A program made the translations under genes and the position numbers. Positions 1-8,254 of a stretch of 64,000 nucleotides of DNA are shown piece by piece (positions within the stretch are counted from its first letter, which is position 1; each line of letters starts with the position of its first letter). The stretch lies in the NCBI GenBank assembly GCA_014360005.1, contig JACIYI010000008.1:1-64000 (forward strand). Reading direction: 5' to 3'. The DNA is from Candidatus Aminicenantota bacterium (lineage in GTDB: Bacteria; Acidobacteriota; Aminicenantia; Aminicenantales; Saccharicenantaceae). The notes below the pieces were generated by a model. That model was given only the letters and a program-made list of their open reading frames with translations, searched no databases and was not told the origin of the DNA.

Positions 1-1
1 G

Positions 2-472
2 AACGCCAACCTCAATTTTCATACCCTGGGAGTCATCTGCCGGAATTACCTGCCGGATTTTTACGGGGAAACCCCGCAGCTGCGCCTGGGGCCGGGAATC
101 CCGACTGACCGGCTGCTGGTGGAATGGCCTATCAAATCAGCCAGAGTCCAGAAAAGGGCCGCAGAGAAGGAAGAGAAGAGCCTGGACCTCAGTTTTCTGC
201 CAAAAGCCCTGGTAGGGTACCGGGCTGAGGACGGCAGCTATCAGCCAGGACAACCCAACCTGAAGCTGGCGGCCCCGGTCTTCCTGGCCGAAACGGTGCG
301 CGACGTCCGGGCTCTACAGCCGATTCCCGGAATCATTGCCAGCTGGCAGGCGGCTTTACGACAGGTTCTGACCCACTATTTCAACCGGGGCTATGCCATC
401 GTTGATTTTATTTTTGGTGAGCAGTGTTACTACCTGTTGAAGAAAATGCCCGGCGGGAAATCGAGCCAATAG
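2..472 (+). CDS. GNAT-superfamily acyltransferase, C-terminal part (5' truncated by window edge)
   Basis: The reading frame is open from the first bases of the window, so this is the 3' part of a longer gene. The opening residues NANLNFHTLGVICRNYLPDF and later GIPTDRLLVEW resemble the predicted acetyltransferases of COG3375 (GNAT superfamily), which often carry an N-x-N-F-x-K/H-L-G segment and an SDRL-x-x-EW motif. The last 80 residues are variable. The next gene, 205 bp downstream on the same strand, is an N-acylamino-acid racemase/OSBS enolase. In some bacteria a GNAT N-succinyltransferase works with such a racemase to convert D-amino acids to L-amino acids, so the pair may do this. Family call is moderately sure; the substrate is inference. 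Confidence 0.65.
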   Translation, partial: NANLNFHTLGVICRNYLPDFYGETPQLRLGPGIPTDRLLVEWPIKSARVQKRAAEKEEKSLDLSFLPKALVGYRAEDGSYQPGQPNLKLAAPVFLAETVRDVRALQPIPGIIASWQAALRQVLTHYFNRGYAIVDFIFGEQCYYLLKKMPGGKSSQ

Positions 473-677
473 AGCCCGGTCCGGGCAGGGGAAGAAACCG
501 GGAGATAGAATTGAAATTGCCAAGACTGGAAATTGGGATAGAATTTGAGCAGAATGGAAGGTTAAAAAGCAACGTCTGAAAATAAAAGAGCTTGGCCAGA
601 CTGGAAGAAGGACTGGCCAGAAGTAAAAGTTGAAAAATCAGGCTGCTTCTCAGGCCTGATTAAAAGGCAGGTGAAAC

Positions 678-1787
678 ATGGCCATCGAAAGAATTGAACT
701 GAATTATTTACGGCTGCCCTACGTTCATTTTTTTGAGACCAGCTTCGGTCGGGCCTACGACCGCACCTTCCTCGTCATCCGGGTTTATGAAGACGGGGTG
801 GTTGGTTACGGCGAGTGCGTGGCTGAAGAAAAACCGCTTTACAGCGGCGAGACCACAGAGACGGCCTGGCACATCCTGAAGGACTTTTTAATTCCGCTGG
901 TTTTCAGCCGGGGAATTGTTGAACCCGAAGATTATTACGAAGCGGCCAGGATTTTCCGCGGCAACCAGATGGCCAGAGCTGGCCTGGAACTGGCCCTCTG
1001 GGATTTGAAAGCTAAAAAACAGGGAATCTCTCTGTCCAGACTCTGGGGCGGGGTCAAGGAAGAGATTCCTGCCGGAGTCAGTGTGGGCATAGAAGATTCG
1101 GTGCCCGAGCTCCTGAGTCGCATAGAGAATTATCTCGGCCAGGGCTACCAGCGGATCAAAATCAAGATCAAGCCGGGCTGGGATGTCGAGGTCTGCCGGA
1201 CGGTAAGAGAAAAATATCCGGAACTTCTGCTCCAGGCCGACGCCAACGGAGCTTATTCCATAGAGCAGGCCGAGCACCTGAGGAAGCTGGATGCCTTCAA
1301 ATTGCTGATGGTAGAACAGCCTTTTCCTCCCTATGACCTCTGGGACCACAGCCGTCTTCAGCGCAAAATGACCACGCCACTGTGCCTGGACGAAAGTATC
1401 ATTTCTTTTGACTCGGCCCGGGCTGCCCTGGAAATGGGCAGCTGCCGCATCATCAACATCAAGGTGGGAAGAGTCGGCGGGATAATTGAAGCCCGCCAGA
1501 TCCACGATTATTACCAGCAATGGGGTGTAGGGGTCTGGTGCGGCGGCATGCTGGAGAGCGGCATCGGCCGGGCCCACAACCTGCACCTGGCTACTCTGCC
1601 CAATTTTAAGTATCCCAACGACCTGTCGGCCAGTGCCCGCTATTATCAGGAAGATTTGATTGAACCGCCGATTGTTTTAAGCCGGCCGGGCTACATTCGG
1701 GTGCCTGAGGGGCCGGGCCTTGGCCTTAACCCGGTTGAAGAACGTATAGAGAAGGCCACCTTAAAAAAGGAAGTTTTTAAGCCCTGA
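678..1787 (+). CDS. o-succinylbenzoate synthase / N-acylamino acid racemase (enolase superfamily)
   Basis: A 369-residue muconate-lactonizing-type enolase-superfamily protein, the usual length for MenC/NAAAR. The N-terminal capping domain (about 1-125) is followed by the barrel with all expected residues: the KxK acid-base pair in RIKIKIKPG (K163, K165), metal ligands D188 (QADANG), E213 (VEQPF) and D238 (CLDES), and the opposing lysine K262 (INIKVGRVGG). Family members either dehydrate SHCHC to o-succinylbenzoate in menaquinone synthesis or racemize N-succinylamino acids; many do both. No men genes are in the window, but a GNAT gene lies just upstream, which favours the racemase role. Start ATG at 678 follows a GGCAGGTG site. 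Confidence 0.88.
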   Translation: MAIERIELNYLRLPYVHFFETSFGRAYDRTFLVIRVYEDGVVGYGECVAEEKPLYSGETTETAWHILKDFLIPLVFSRGIVEPEDYYEAARIFRGNQMARAGLELALWDLKAKKQGISLSRLWGGVKEEIPAGVSVGIEDSVPELLSRIENYLGQGYQRIKIKIKPGWDVEVCRTVREKYPELLLQADANGAYSIEQAEHLRKLDAFKLLMVEQPFPPYDLWDHSRLQRKMTTPLCLDESIISFDSARAALEMGSCRIINIKVGRVGGIIEARQIHDYYQQWGVGVWCGGMLESGIGRAHNLHLATLPNFKYPNDLSASARYYQEDLIEPPIVLSRPGYIRVPEGPGLGLNPVEERIEKATLKKEVFKP

Positions 1788-1977
1788 AATATTTTTGGGC
1801 CGGATAATGAAAGAAGCTGATCTGGTCCGACAGCAGCGAGTGTTACAGGGGCTGATAGTGGCGCTTTTAGGATAAAACGGGTAGACTGATGAAGAGATTA
1901 TGAATTTATTCTGATTATTTCGACGGCATTTATAGGTTTTAAGTTTTTCACTGGCCGCAACCGGAGAAAAGAACAGT

Positions 1978-2643
1978 ATGGCTGAGACCAAAAAGAAGCT
2001 TTATCCTGATTCAAAAGTGGAGCTTACTCCATTTTTGGCCAGGGATTATGATCGGCTTCTGGATTTGCTTTCTGGCGGGAGTTACCGCCGATTTATCGCC
2101 AGAGCCATAAACGACCTTGGCCTTCGGCCTGATGATTCTGTGCTGGACCTGGGCTGCGGAACCGGAAGAAACGCTTCTCTGATGCTGGCCTATCTGGGTT
2201 CAGGCGGTAAAATTACTGGTCTTGATTTGTTGCCCGAAATGAAGGAGCAGTTTGAAAGAAGGTTTAGCCGGGAGCCCAGGGCTGCTTTCCACCAGCAGAG
2301 GATTGATATCCCCTTTAATCTGGAGCAAAAATTTGACCTGGCTTTTATCAGTTTTGTTCTGCACGGTTTTCCCCAGGAGGTCAGGAAAATCATCCTGGAA
2401 AATGTGGTCAGACATCTGAAGCCTGGAGGCCGACTGGCCATACTTGATTACGCTGAATTTAAGCTGAGCGATAAACCTTTTATCTTTCGCTGGGTTTTTA
2501 AGAATTTTGAATGCGCCTACGCTTTAGATTTCATAGGATTTGATTGGAAGAAAATTCTGGAGGGATCTGGTTTCCAGGTTGAGGCCGAAAAATTCTATTT
2601 CAGGAATTATCTGCGGTTGCTGAAGGCTAAGTTAAGAAGCTGA
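1978..2643 (+). CDS. class I SAM-dependent methyltransferase
   Basis: A 221-residue cytosolic methyltransferase of the UbiE/Methyltransf_11 kind. The SAM-binding motif I, VLDLGCGTGRN, is at residues 55-65. Motif II acidic residues follow in ITGLDLLPEM, and a post-motif LKPGGRLAILDY lies near residue 150, typical of small-molecule or quinone methyltransferases. Substrate cannot be read from sequence. It stands alone between convergently unrelated neighbours, followed 135 bp later by the SQR-like flavoprotein. A quinone-related role is possible but unproven. Confidence 0.85.
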   Translation: MAETKKKLYPDSKVELTPFLARDYDRLLDLLSGGSYRRFIARAINDLGLRPDDSVLDLGCGTGRNASLMLAYLGSGGKITGLDLLPEMKEQFERRFSREPRAAFHQQRIDIPFNLEQKFDLAFISFVLHGFPQEVRKIILENVVRHLKPGGRLAILDYAEFKLSDKPFIFRWVFKNFECAYALDFIGFDWKKILEGSGFQVEAEKFYFRNYLRLLKAKLRS

Positions 2644-2778
2644 GCTAAATAAAGACCTTTTAGCCAATTGGCTGAGAACGAAATAAGCAAGAGTAAAATA
2701 AACTGGTATAATTAAGTGCTGTCATAAGAGCCTGGAGCAGGTCAAAAGACGAAAGCTTAGTTTGTTAAGGAGATAATA

Positions 2779-4020
2779 ATGAAGAATCTGGTAATCCTGG
2801 GAGCTGGAACTGGTGGCACGATTATGGCTAATAAGCTGGTGGGGCCGCTGCGGCAGCGCGGTTGGAAAATCACTGTAATTGATAAGGATGATAATCATTA
2901 TTATCAGCCGGGTTTTTTACTGGTTCCTTTTGGTGTTTATCATTCAGAAGACCTGGTCAGGAAGCGGTCCCAGCTTCTGCCCAAAGGAGTTGACTTCTTG
3001 GTGAAAGAAGTTGAGGAGATAAAACCGCAGGCCAAAGCCATCAAATTTGCTGACGGCCAGGAGTTAGCCTACGACCTGCTGCTGGTTGCCACTGGAGCCC
3101 ACCTTTGCCCGGAAGAAACGCCGGGGATGCTGGACGGCTGGCGGCAGAATATTTTTGATTATTATTCTATTGATGGGGCTACCGCCCTGGCCGAAAAATT
3201 GAAAGAGTTCAGGGAAGGCAGGCTGGTGGTCCACATCAATGAGATGCCCATCAAGTGCAATGTCTCGCCCCTGGAATTTGCCTTCCTGGCAGACTGGTAT
3301 TTCAGGAAACGGCAGGTGCGGGATAACATAGAAATCGTCTATTTGACCCCAATTTCTGGGGCCTTCACCAGGCCGGTGGCGACCCGCTATCTTGGAGACC
3401 TTCAGGCTGAGAAAAAGATTGAGGTGGAAAGTTTTTTTATGACCGAAAAAATTGACCCGCGGGCCGGTAAGGTCATCTGCTACGACGGCCGGGAAGTATC
3501 CTTTGATTTGTTGGTCACCATCCCCACCAATATGGGGGCTGAATTAATCAAACGCTCCGGCCTGGGCGATGAAATGAACTATGTAGTGGTGGATAAGTCT
3601 GGTTTTCGCTCAGAAAAATACGCAGATATTTTTGTCATGGGCGATGCGGCCGGGAACAACTGGACCAAGGCCGGCTCGGTGGTCCATTTTGAATCAGAAA
3701 TTCTGGATAAAATCATTCTGGCCGAGGTAGATGGCCAGAAGGCAGAAGTTGAGTTTGACGGCCATGCCAACTGCTTTATTGAGACAGGGTTCGGTAAGGG
3801 AGTGGTCATTGATTACAATGAACAGGTCGAGCCGCTTCCGGGAAAGTTCCCCCTGCCCGGGCTGGGACCGATGTCCCTGCTCAAGGAAACCCGCCTCAAT
3901 CACTGGTCCAAGCTGGCCTTTGAGTGGGTTTACTGGCACTGGCTGCTCAAAGGCCGGGCTATTCCCCTGGTGCCGGCCCTGATGTCGATGCGCGGTAAAA
4001 AGGACGTCCGGCAGGCTTAA
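2779..4020 (+). CDS. sulfide:quinone oxidoreductase-like FAD-dependent oxidoreductase
   Basis: A 413-residue flavoprotein. The N-terminal Rossmann motif is GAGTGGTIMA (8-17), preceded by strong RBS AAGGAG. A second dinucleotide region and the C-terminal FAD motif IFVMGDAAG (284-292) follow. Cysteines at about 110 (GAHLCPEETPG), 160 (PIKCNVSP) and 332 (ANCFIETG) sit where SQR-family proteins carry redox cysteines. The C-terminal residues around 360-395 are hydrophobic/amphipathic (LNHWSKLAFEWVYWHWLL), as in membrane-attached SQRs that pass electrons to quinone. The reaction is inferred as sulfide (or another sulfur donor) oxidation to polysulfide. It could instead be an NDH-2-like or flavocytochrome c sulfide dehydrogenase relative. 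Confidence 0.8.
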   Translation: MKNLVILGAGTGGTIMANKLVGPLRQRGWKITVIDKDDNHYYQPGFLLVPFGVYHSEDLVRKRSQLLPKGVDFLVKEVEEIKPQAKAIKFADGQELAYDLLLVATGAHLCPEETPGMLDGWRQNIFDYYSIDGATALAEKLKEFREGRLVVHINEMPIKCNVSPLEFAFLADWYFRKRQVRDNIEIVYLTPISGAFTRPVATRYLGDLQAEKKIEVESFFMTEKIDPRAGKVICYDGREVSFDLLVTIPTNMGAELIKRSGLGDEMNYVVVDKSGFRSEKYADIFVMGDAAGNNWTKAGSVVHFESEILDKIILAEVDGQKAEVEFDGHANCFIETGFGKGVVIDYNEQVEPLPGKFPLPGLGPMSLLKETRLNHWSKLAFEWVYWHWLLKGRAIPLVPALMSMRGKKDVRQA

Positions 4021-4229
4021 TCGGCAGACTTATTCCCCTTCAATCAATTTCAGCCAGAGTAAAGCATTTTACCCCATATGTCAATTTAACCGTGTTGAGA
4101 GCACGGATCCTTTGAGGCGAAGAGTTCCCAGTTCTTTAAATAGGCAACAGGCTAACTCAAAGTACATTTTTAACTCCACTTGTTTGTCATTTTAAGCACT
4201 TTGGATGCAAAATTTCGGGCCGAAAATGC

Positions 4230-4258
4230 TTGCTTTGGCCGATGTTTACATGTAAAAT
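4230..4258 (+). promoter_or_regulatory. predicted sigma70-type promoter for the first barrel gene
   Basis: A TTGCTT -35 box (4230-4235) and a TAAAAT -10 box (4253-4258) are separated by exactly 17 bp, 58 bp upstream of the ATG at 4316, in a gap with no gene. Prediction by eye only. Confidence 0.4.
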
Positions 4259-4315
4259 GAATGAGTCTCGTCAGCTTGTTGCTTTCGGGGCCAAATCTAG
4301 TTCAAGGAGAAAAGG

Positions 4316-4966
4316 ATGAAAAATCTAGTTAAAGGACTTGCTGTCATTGCCGTTTTGGTGCTCTTCTTGGTCATGACGACCACACCCTCCGTAGCCGGAG
4401 TAAAATTTGGTGTTAAGGGTGGTTTGACCCTGGCCAACATCAAGTCAGTGCCCGAGACTTTTGAAGGTTATAAGTGGGAAACCAAACAGGGTCTGGTGGG
4501 GGGTGTTTTTGCTGAAATTGGTCTGGCAGGGGGTTTTTCCCTTCAACCAGAAGTCCTCTATGTGCAAAAAGGTGCAAAAATCTCAGTTTCAGAAGGTGAG
4601 ATTACAGGTACCATTAAAGCCAACATTGATTACATAGAAATACCATTGCTTTTTAAGTACAACCTGATTTCCGGTGGACCAACCGTTCCTTCGGTCTACG
4701 TTGGCCCGTTTGTTGGATTTAATACCAAGGGCGAATTTGTTATTAAAGCAAATGGTTATGAGGAAAGAGAAGATATTAAGGATGATTTGAAAAGCACCGA
4801 ATACGGTCTGGTTTTTGGCCTGGGCCTGACTCAGAATCTGGGTGTATTGAAACTTACTCTGGATGCCAGGTATGACCTGGGTCTTTCTAACATCATCAAA
4901 GAAGTTGAGGGGCCTGAATCCATCAAGACCAGAACCTGGCTGTTTATGGTTGGGTTTGCTTTCTGA
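4316..4966 (+). CDS. outer-membrane beta-barrel protein (porin family), paralogue 1
   Basis: A 216-residue exported protein. It has a signal peptide (positive MKNLVKG, hydrophobic core, cleavage near SVAG) and then a mature region of alternating hydrophobic strands ending in an aromatic terminal residue (FMVGFAF), the classic outer-membrane barrel C-terminus. GVKGGLTLANI right after the signal peptide is typical of PorT/OMP_b-brl_2-type barrels with eight or so strands. The next gene is a close paralogue. An AAGGAG site precedes the ATG, and a strong intrinsic terminator follows at 4997-5024, so it is probably transcribed alone. Transport or adhesion role unknown. Confidence 0.8.
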   Translation: MKNLVKGLAVIAVLVLFLVMTTTPSVAGVKFGVKGGLTLANIKSVPETFEGYKWETKQGLVGGVFAEIGLAGGFSLQPEVLYVQKGAKISVSEGEITGTIKANIDYIEIPLLFKYNLISGGPTVPSVYVGPFVGFNTKGEFVIKANGYEEREDIKDDLKSTEYGLVFGLGLTQNLGVLKLTLDARYDLGLSNIIKEVEGPESIKTRTWLFMVGFAF

Positions 4967-4996
4967 AGACTTTCTTTTTCAAGAGATTTAAAGACA

Positions 4997-5024
4997 GGGA
5001 AGGCTTTTTAGCCTTCCCTTTTTT
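4997..5024 (+). terminator. intrinsic terminator after barrel gene 1
   Basis: An 8-bp perfect stem (GGGAAGGC / GCCTTCCC) with a 6-nt loop is followed by a run of T residues, 30 bp after the stop codon. Confidence 0.85.
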
Positions 5025-5292
5025 ATTTCCGGCCGCCCTTGGCATTACCTGTCTGAACAGAAACCATCACTGAGCCGTTTACCTTTAGGTTTTAAGGCCG
5101 GAAACCTTTGCCAGAAATCTGTGATTCCAAAGTTAAAAAGCTGAACCTGAGTTCAGCTCTGCTTATATCTCTTTAAGTTCCAAAAAATCTCTTGTGTTTT
5201 TTTAATCATTTTTTTAAGATTTTCTTAAGCGTTCTTAATAAATTTGGCTTATAGAATAGTTCAAATCTTAAAAAAAAGGAGGAAAAATCAGA

Positions 5293-5949
5293 ATGAGAAG
5301 GAGGCGTAGTATTATTGCTGTGTTTTTCTCAGCTGTCTTGCTGCTGGGACTGATGGTTTTTCAGGCCGAGGCCGGAGTAAAATTCGGGGTTAAAGGTGGT
5401 CTGGTCCTAGCCAACATCAAATCAGTGCCTGAGACTTTTCAGGGTTATAGCTGGGAAACAAAGCGTGGTCTGGTGGGAGGTGTTTCTCTTGAGCTGGGGC
5501 TTCTGGGGGGATTTTCGCTTCAACCTGAAGTGCTTTATGTCCAGAAAGGGACGCAGTTTGATTTTGAGATGGAGGGAATTACGGGAAAATTTGAAACCCG
5601 GGTGGATACGATTGAGATTCCCCTGTTGTTAAAGTTCAACCTTATTTCAGGCGGCCCGACTATACCCTCGTTTTATGCTGGCCCCTTTGTTGGTTTTATC
5701 TCCAAAGCTGAGAACCTGATAAAGATAGAGGGATATCCGACTGAAAGAGAAGATATCAAAGATAACCTGACCAGCACTGAGTATGGCCTGACTTTCGGTG
5801 CTGGTCTGGTACAGAGCCTCGGGTTAGTCAAAATTACTCTTGATGCTCGCTATGACCTGGGACTTTCGAATGTTATAAAAGTGGTGGAAAATGGACCGGA
5901 ATCGGCAAAAACCAGGACCTGGCTGTTTATGGTTGGGGTTTGTTTTTAA
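5293..5949 (+). CDS. outer-membrane beta-barrel protein (porin family), paralogue 2
   Basis: A 218-residue exported barrel, clearly a tandem duplicate of the upstream gene. Both share AGVKFGVKGG at the mature N-terminus, SVPETF-x-GY, FSLQPEVLYVQKG, REDIKD and the ending KTRTWLFMVG. It has a positive MRRRR signal peptide and a strong GGAGG site, plus its own A+T-rich upstream region and its own terminator at 5975-6005. The two copies are therefore separately regulated. Differences cluster in predicted loop segments (e.g. the DFEMEGITGKFETRV stretch), as expected if surface loops diverged. Function unknown beyond an envelope barrel. Confidence 0.8.
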   Translation: MRRRRSIIAVFFSAVLLLGLMVFQAEAGVKFGVKGGLVLANIKSVPETFQGYSWETKRGLVGGVSLELGLLGGFSLQPEVLYVQKGTQFDFEMEGITGKFETRVDTIEIPLLLKFNLISGGPTIPSFYAGPFVGFISKAENLIKIEGYPTEREDIKDNLTSTEYGLTFGAGLVQSLGLVKITLDARYDLGLSNVIKVVENGPESAKTRTWLFMVGVCF

Positions 5950-5974
5950 TAAGTCTTAAGAACCGTTCAGACTA

Positions 5975-6005
5975 AGGGAAGGGCATTTCTGCTCTTCCCT
6001 TTTTT
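5975..6005 (+). terminator. intrinsic terminator after barrel gene 2
   Basis: A 10-bp stem (AGGGAAGGGC / GCTCTTCCCT with one G.T pair), 6-nt loop and six T residues, about 25 bp past the stop codon. Confidence 0.85.
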
Positions 6006-6283
6006 ATCTCCAGAATCTCTAATAACGAGCGCTGCCTTAATTTATTCTTTTCAAGAATAATTATCAGATTGGCAAAGAAGAAAAGAGAGGTGGCTGCTTT
6101 TTCTTTTAAAGTCTTTTGAAGTTTAGACTCGAGGTGAAAAATTACAGACTGGTGAATCTGGATAAGCATTCAGGTATCCTGGCGGCCCAATTTATTGAAT
6201 AATTGAGAAAAAGGTTGCCGTCAGCTAATTAATTTTTAATGATAAAATTAAAAGGATAAGCTAAGCTAAAAGGGGAGGCGAAA

Positions 6284-6403
6284 ATGTCTGAAAATCATCC
6301 CGAGCCAACCTTTCGGCTGGTGTTTGAAATCGGGAAATTGATGAGGGATTATCCTCTGAAGATATGGCACCCAAACAAGAAAATCGTTTTTGAAATAGCC
6401 TAG
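6284..6403 (+). CDS. possible small protein of 39 residues
   Basis: A short ORF starting ATG at 6284 with a good AGGGGAGG ribosome site 5-12 bp upstream. It encodes a 39-residue basic/hydrophobic peptide beginning MSENHPEPTF. No family recognised. It could be a genuine small protein or the surviving head of a lost gene. Only the RBS and position support it. Confidence 0.3.
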   Translation: MSENHPEPTFRLVFEIGKLMRDYPLKIWHPNKKIVFEIA

Positions 6404-6761
6404 CCGCCCGGCTCCAGGTCTGAGGGAACGCTAATTTTTACCCGCTGGAAGCTTATCTAGCTGCCGGGCTAAATATTTGTACCGGGAAATTACTGTCAGA
6501 AAGAAAAAAATAAAAGTAGATATAGTTCTTCATCAGGTTGAGGGGCTTGGGTTTTAATGGGGTGTTGGCTACGGGAATTAGCTCAGGGCAGCTTTTCTCA
6601 ACTTGGCTCAGGTTCTTCGCGGTAGTTTCTCCTGACATAAACAAAGCCGAAAATTATACTCAGGGCTAAGACAGAAAAGACCACCAGGTCGCGCCGGGCA
6701 AAAAATGGGTCATGTGGGGTTATATAAACCCGAGTTTTATTAAAGTCTAATAATTTGTCGA
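6404..6761. other. gene-free gap of about 360 bp
   Basis: No convincing gene. On the minus strand, bases 6598-6768 form an open frame without a normal start that would encode one transmembrane helix (VVFSVLALSIIFGFVYV). It may be a remnant. Confidence 0.4.
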
Positions 6762-8111
6762 TCAGAATTTATAAACCCGGCCCCTCAGGATGACTACTTC
6801 CGGACTGCCCAGGTTATCAAATGATTTTAAGGGGTCAGCGTTTAGTATCTGCAGGTCAGCGGCTTTACCCGCTTCTATAGTGCCCAGCTCATCTTCCAGT
6901 CCGAGGATACGAGCTCCGTTTCTCGTGGCGCAGACTATTACTTCCATCGGCTTCATGCCGAGGCGGGCAAAATATTTCATTTCTTCAAAATAAATCCGGG
7001 GATAAAGCTCGCGGTATTCTCCGTTGGCATCAGTCCCGATGCCCATGACGATTTTTCTTTTGTAGACTTTCTTGAACAGGGTTTCGTGCATGGCCATGGA
7101 CCAGTGGCGTTTTTCAATCAAAAAGCGGTTGATATCATTCCGCTGGTAGCTGGCGTAATAAGTGTAAAGAGTAGGCACATTGAAGACCTGGTGCCTGGCC
7201 ATCATATCCAGGGTCTCGTCATCCATTTCGTTCAGGTGCTCTATGCATTCCACGCCGGCTTTGATGGCTACCTTGGTCATGGTTGGTGGCATGGTATCAG
7301 AAAAGCCCCCGCCATGAGCCGTGATATGAAGGCCGAGCATCTTAGCTTCTTCTACCGCAGCTTTAGCTTCTTCCAGGGTAAACTGGGGAGAAATTTTAAT
7401 ATGTTTGAAGCCGGCTGCATACATCTGGCGCACTGCTTTGCGCCATTCCCATGGTCCGTCAACGGCCAGCGAGCCGTGCATGCCGTAGCCGTGCCCGCCA
7501 GTGATGGTGATGAGGTCACCGCAGGGGTAAACCCGAATGCTGTCAATGTAGCCTTTTTTCTGTGCCTGAACGAGAGCCTGCATAGCTTCCACATGAGAAC
7601 CAACGTCTCTCACCGCCGTTACTCCGCATCGCAGGTACATGTTCATCAATTGCAGAGCCCTCAACGTCGCCAGGCTGTTGCTGTCCCGGTAATATTCCAG
7701 GTCAGAGGTTTCGGAGGTCAGGTGAATATGGCAGTCAATAAACCCGGGCAGAATCCATTTGCCGGCGGCCTCAATTTTCTGGGCACCTTCAGGAACTTTA
7801 ATTTTTCCAGCCGATCCCACGGCCTTAATCTTATCCCCTTCAATGATGATGATGGCGTTGGCCAGCGGTTCTTTTCCCGTGCCATCAATCAGCGTCCCGC
7901 CCACGATGGCTATTACCGCTGGTTTAACCTTCTGCTCGTTGGAAACGTTTGCTTGAGCCATAAGCTGGGTGGTTACCATTAGCATGGCTGCCAGGCTGAA
8001 AATAAAAACGACAACTCCGTTTATCTTCAAAATAAAATTGGATGGTGAATGGCTTTTGCTTTTTACCATGTGTTTTGATTTTGAAGGATGAAGTGTGCTT
8101 TTTAATTCCAA
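6762..8111 (-). CDS. exported metal-dependent amidohydrolase (imidazolonepropionase-like)
   Basis: A 449-residue protein of the amidohydrolase superfamily. A long basic N-terminus and hydrophobic segment (about residues 28-48) suggest export or membrane anchoring. The mature part carries the metal-site signatures: HxH in GFIDCHIHL, a lysine region HIKISPQ, H in HITAHGGG, H in ECIEHLNE and D in GIGTDANGE. It ends with the small beta-sandwich strand GKAADLQIL typical of these enzymes. Such periplasmic members act on dipeptides or other amide substrates. The start appears to be TTG at 8111, because an AGGAGG site lies 5 bp upstream. Next gene on this strand is an M29 aminopeptidase, so peptide catabolism is plausible. 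Confidence 0.85.
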   Translation of the reverse strand: MELKSTLHPSKSKHMVKSKSHSPSNFILKINGVVVFIFSLAAMLMVTTQLMAQANVSNEQKVKPAVIAIVGGTLIDGTGKEPLANAIIIIEGDKIKAVGSAGKIKVPEGAQKIEAAGKWILPGFIDCHIHLTSETSDLEYYRDSNSLATLRALQLMNMYLRCGVTAVRDVGSHVEAMQALVQAQKKGYIDSIRVYPCGDLITITGGHGYGMHGSLAVDGPWEWRKAVRQMYAAGFKHIKISPQFTLEEAKAAVEEAKMLGLHITAHGGGFSDTMPPTMTKVAIKAGVECIEHLNEMDDETLDMMARHQVFNVPTLYTYYASYQRNDINRFLIEKRHWSMAMHETLFKKVYKRKIVMGIGTDANGEYRELYPRIYFEEMKYFARLGMKPMEVIVCATRNGARILGLEDELGTIEAGKAADLQILNADPLKSFDNLGSPEVVILRGRVYKF

Positions 8112-8254
8112 TTTTTCCTCCTGTTCGGAAATTGGACGTTAATATGGTACAAATATTTACTTTTTCACACAAATAATAATTGCCGTCAAACAGGCTTGAA
8201 AATTGTGTTAGTTGTTAGAGGAGGTAGCCGGAGCGGTTAAAGAGCAGACCGAGT

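Noticed and set aside
6598-6768. Open minus-strand frame with one predicted membrane helix after the amidohydrolase
   Set aside because: No standard start codon in frame before the helix; may be chance or a remnant.
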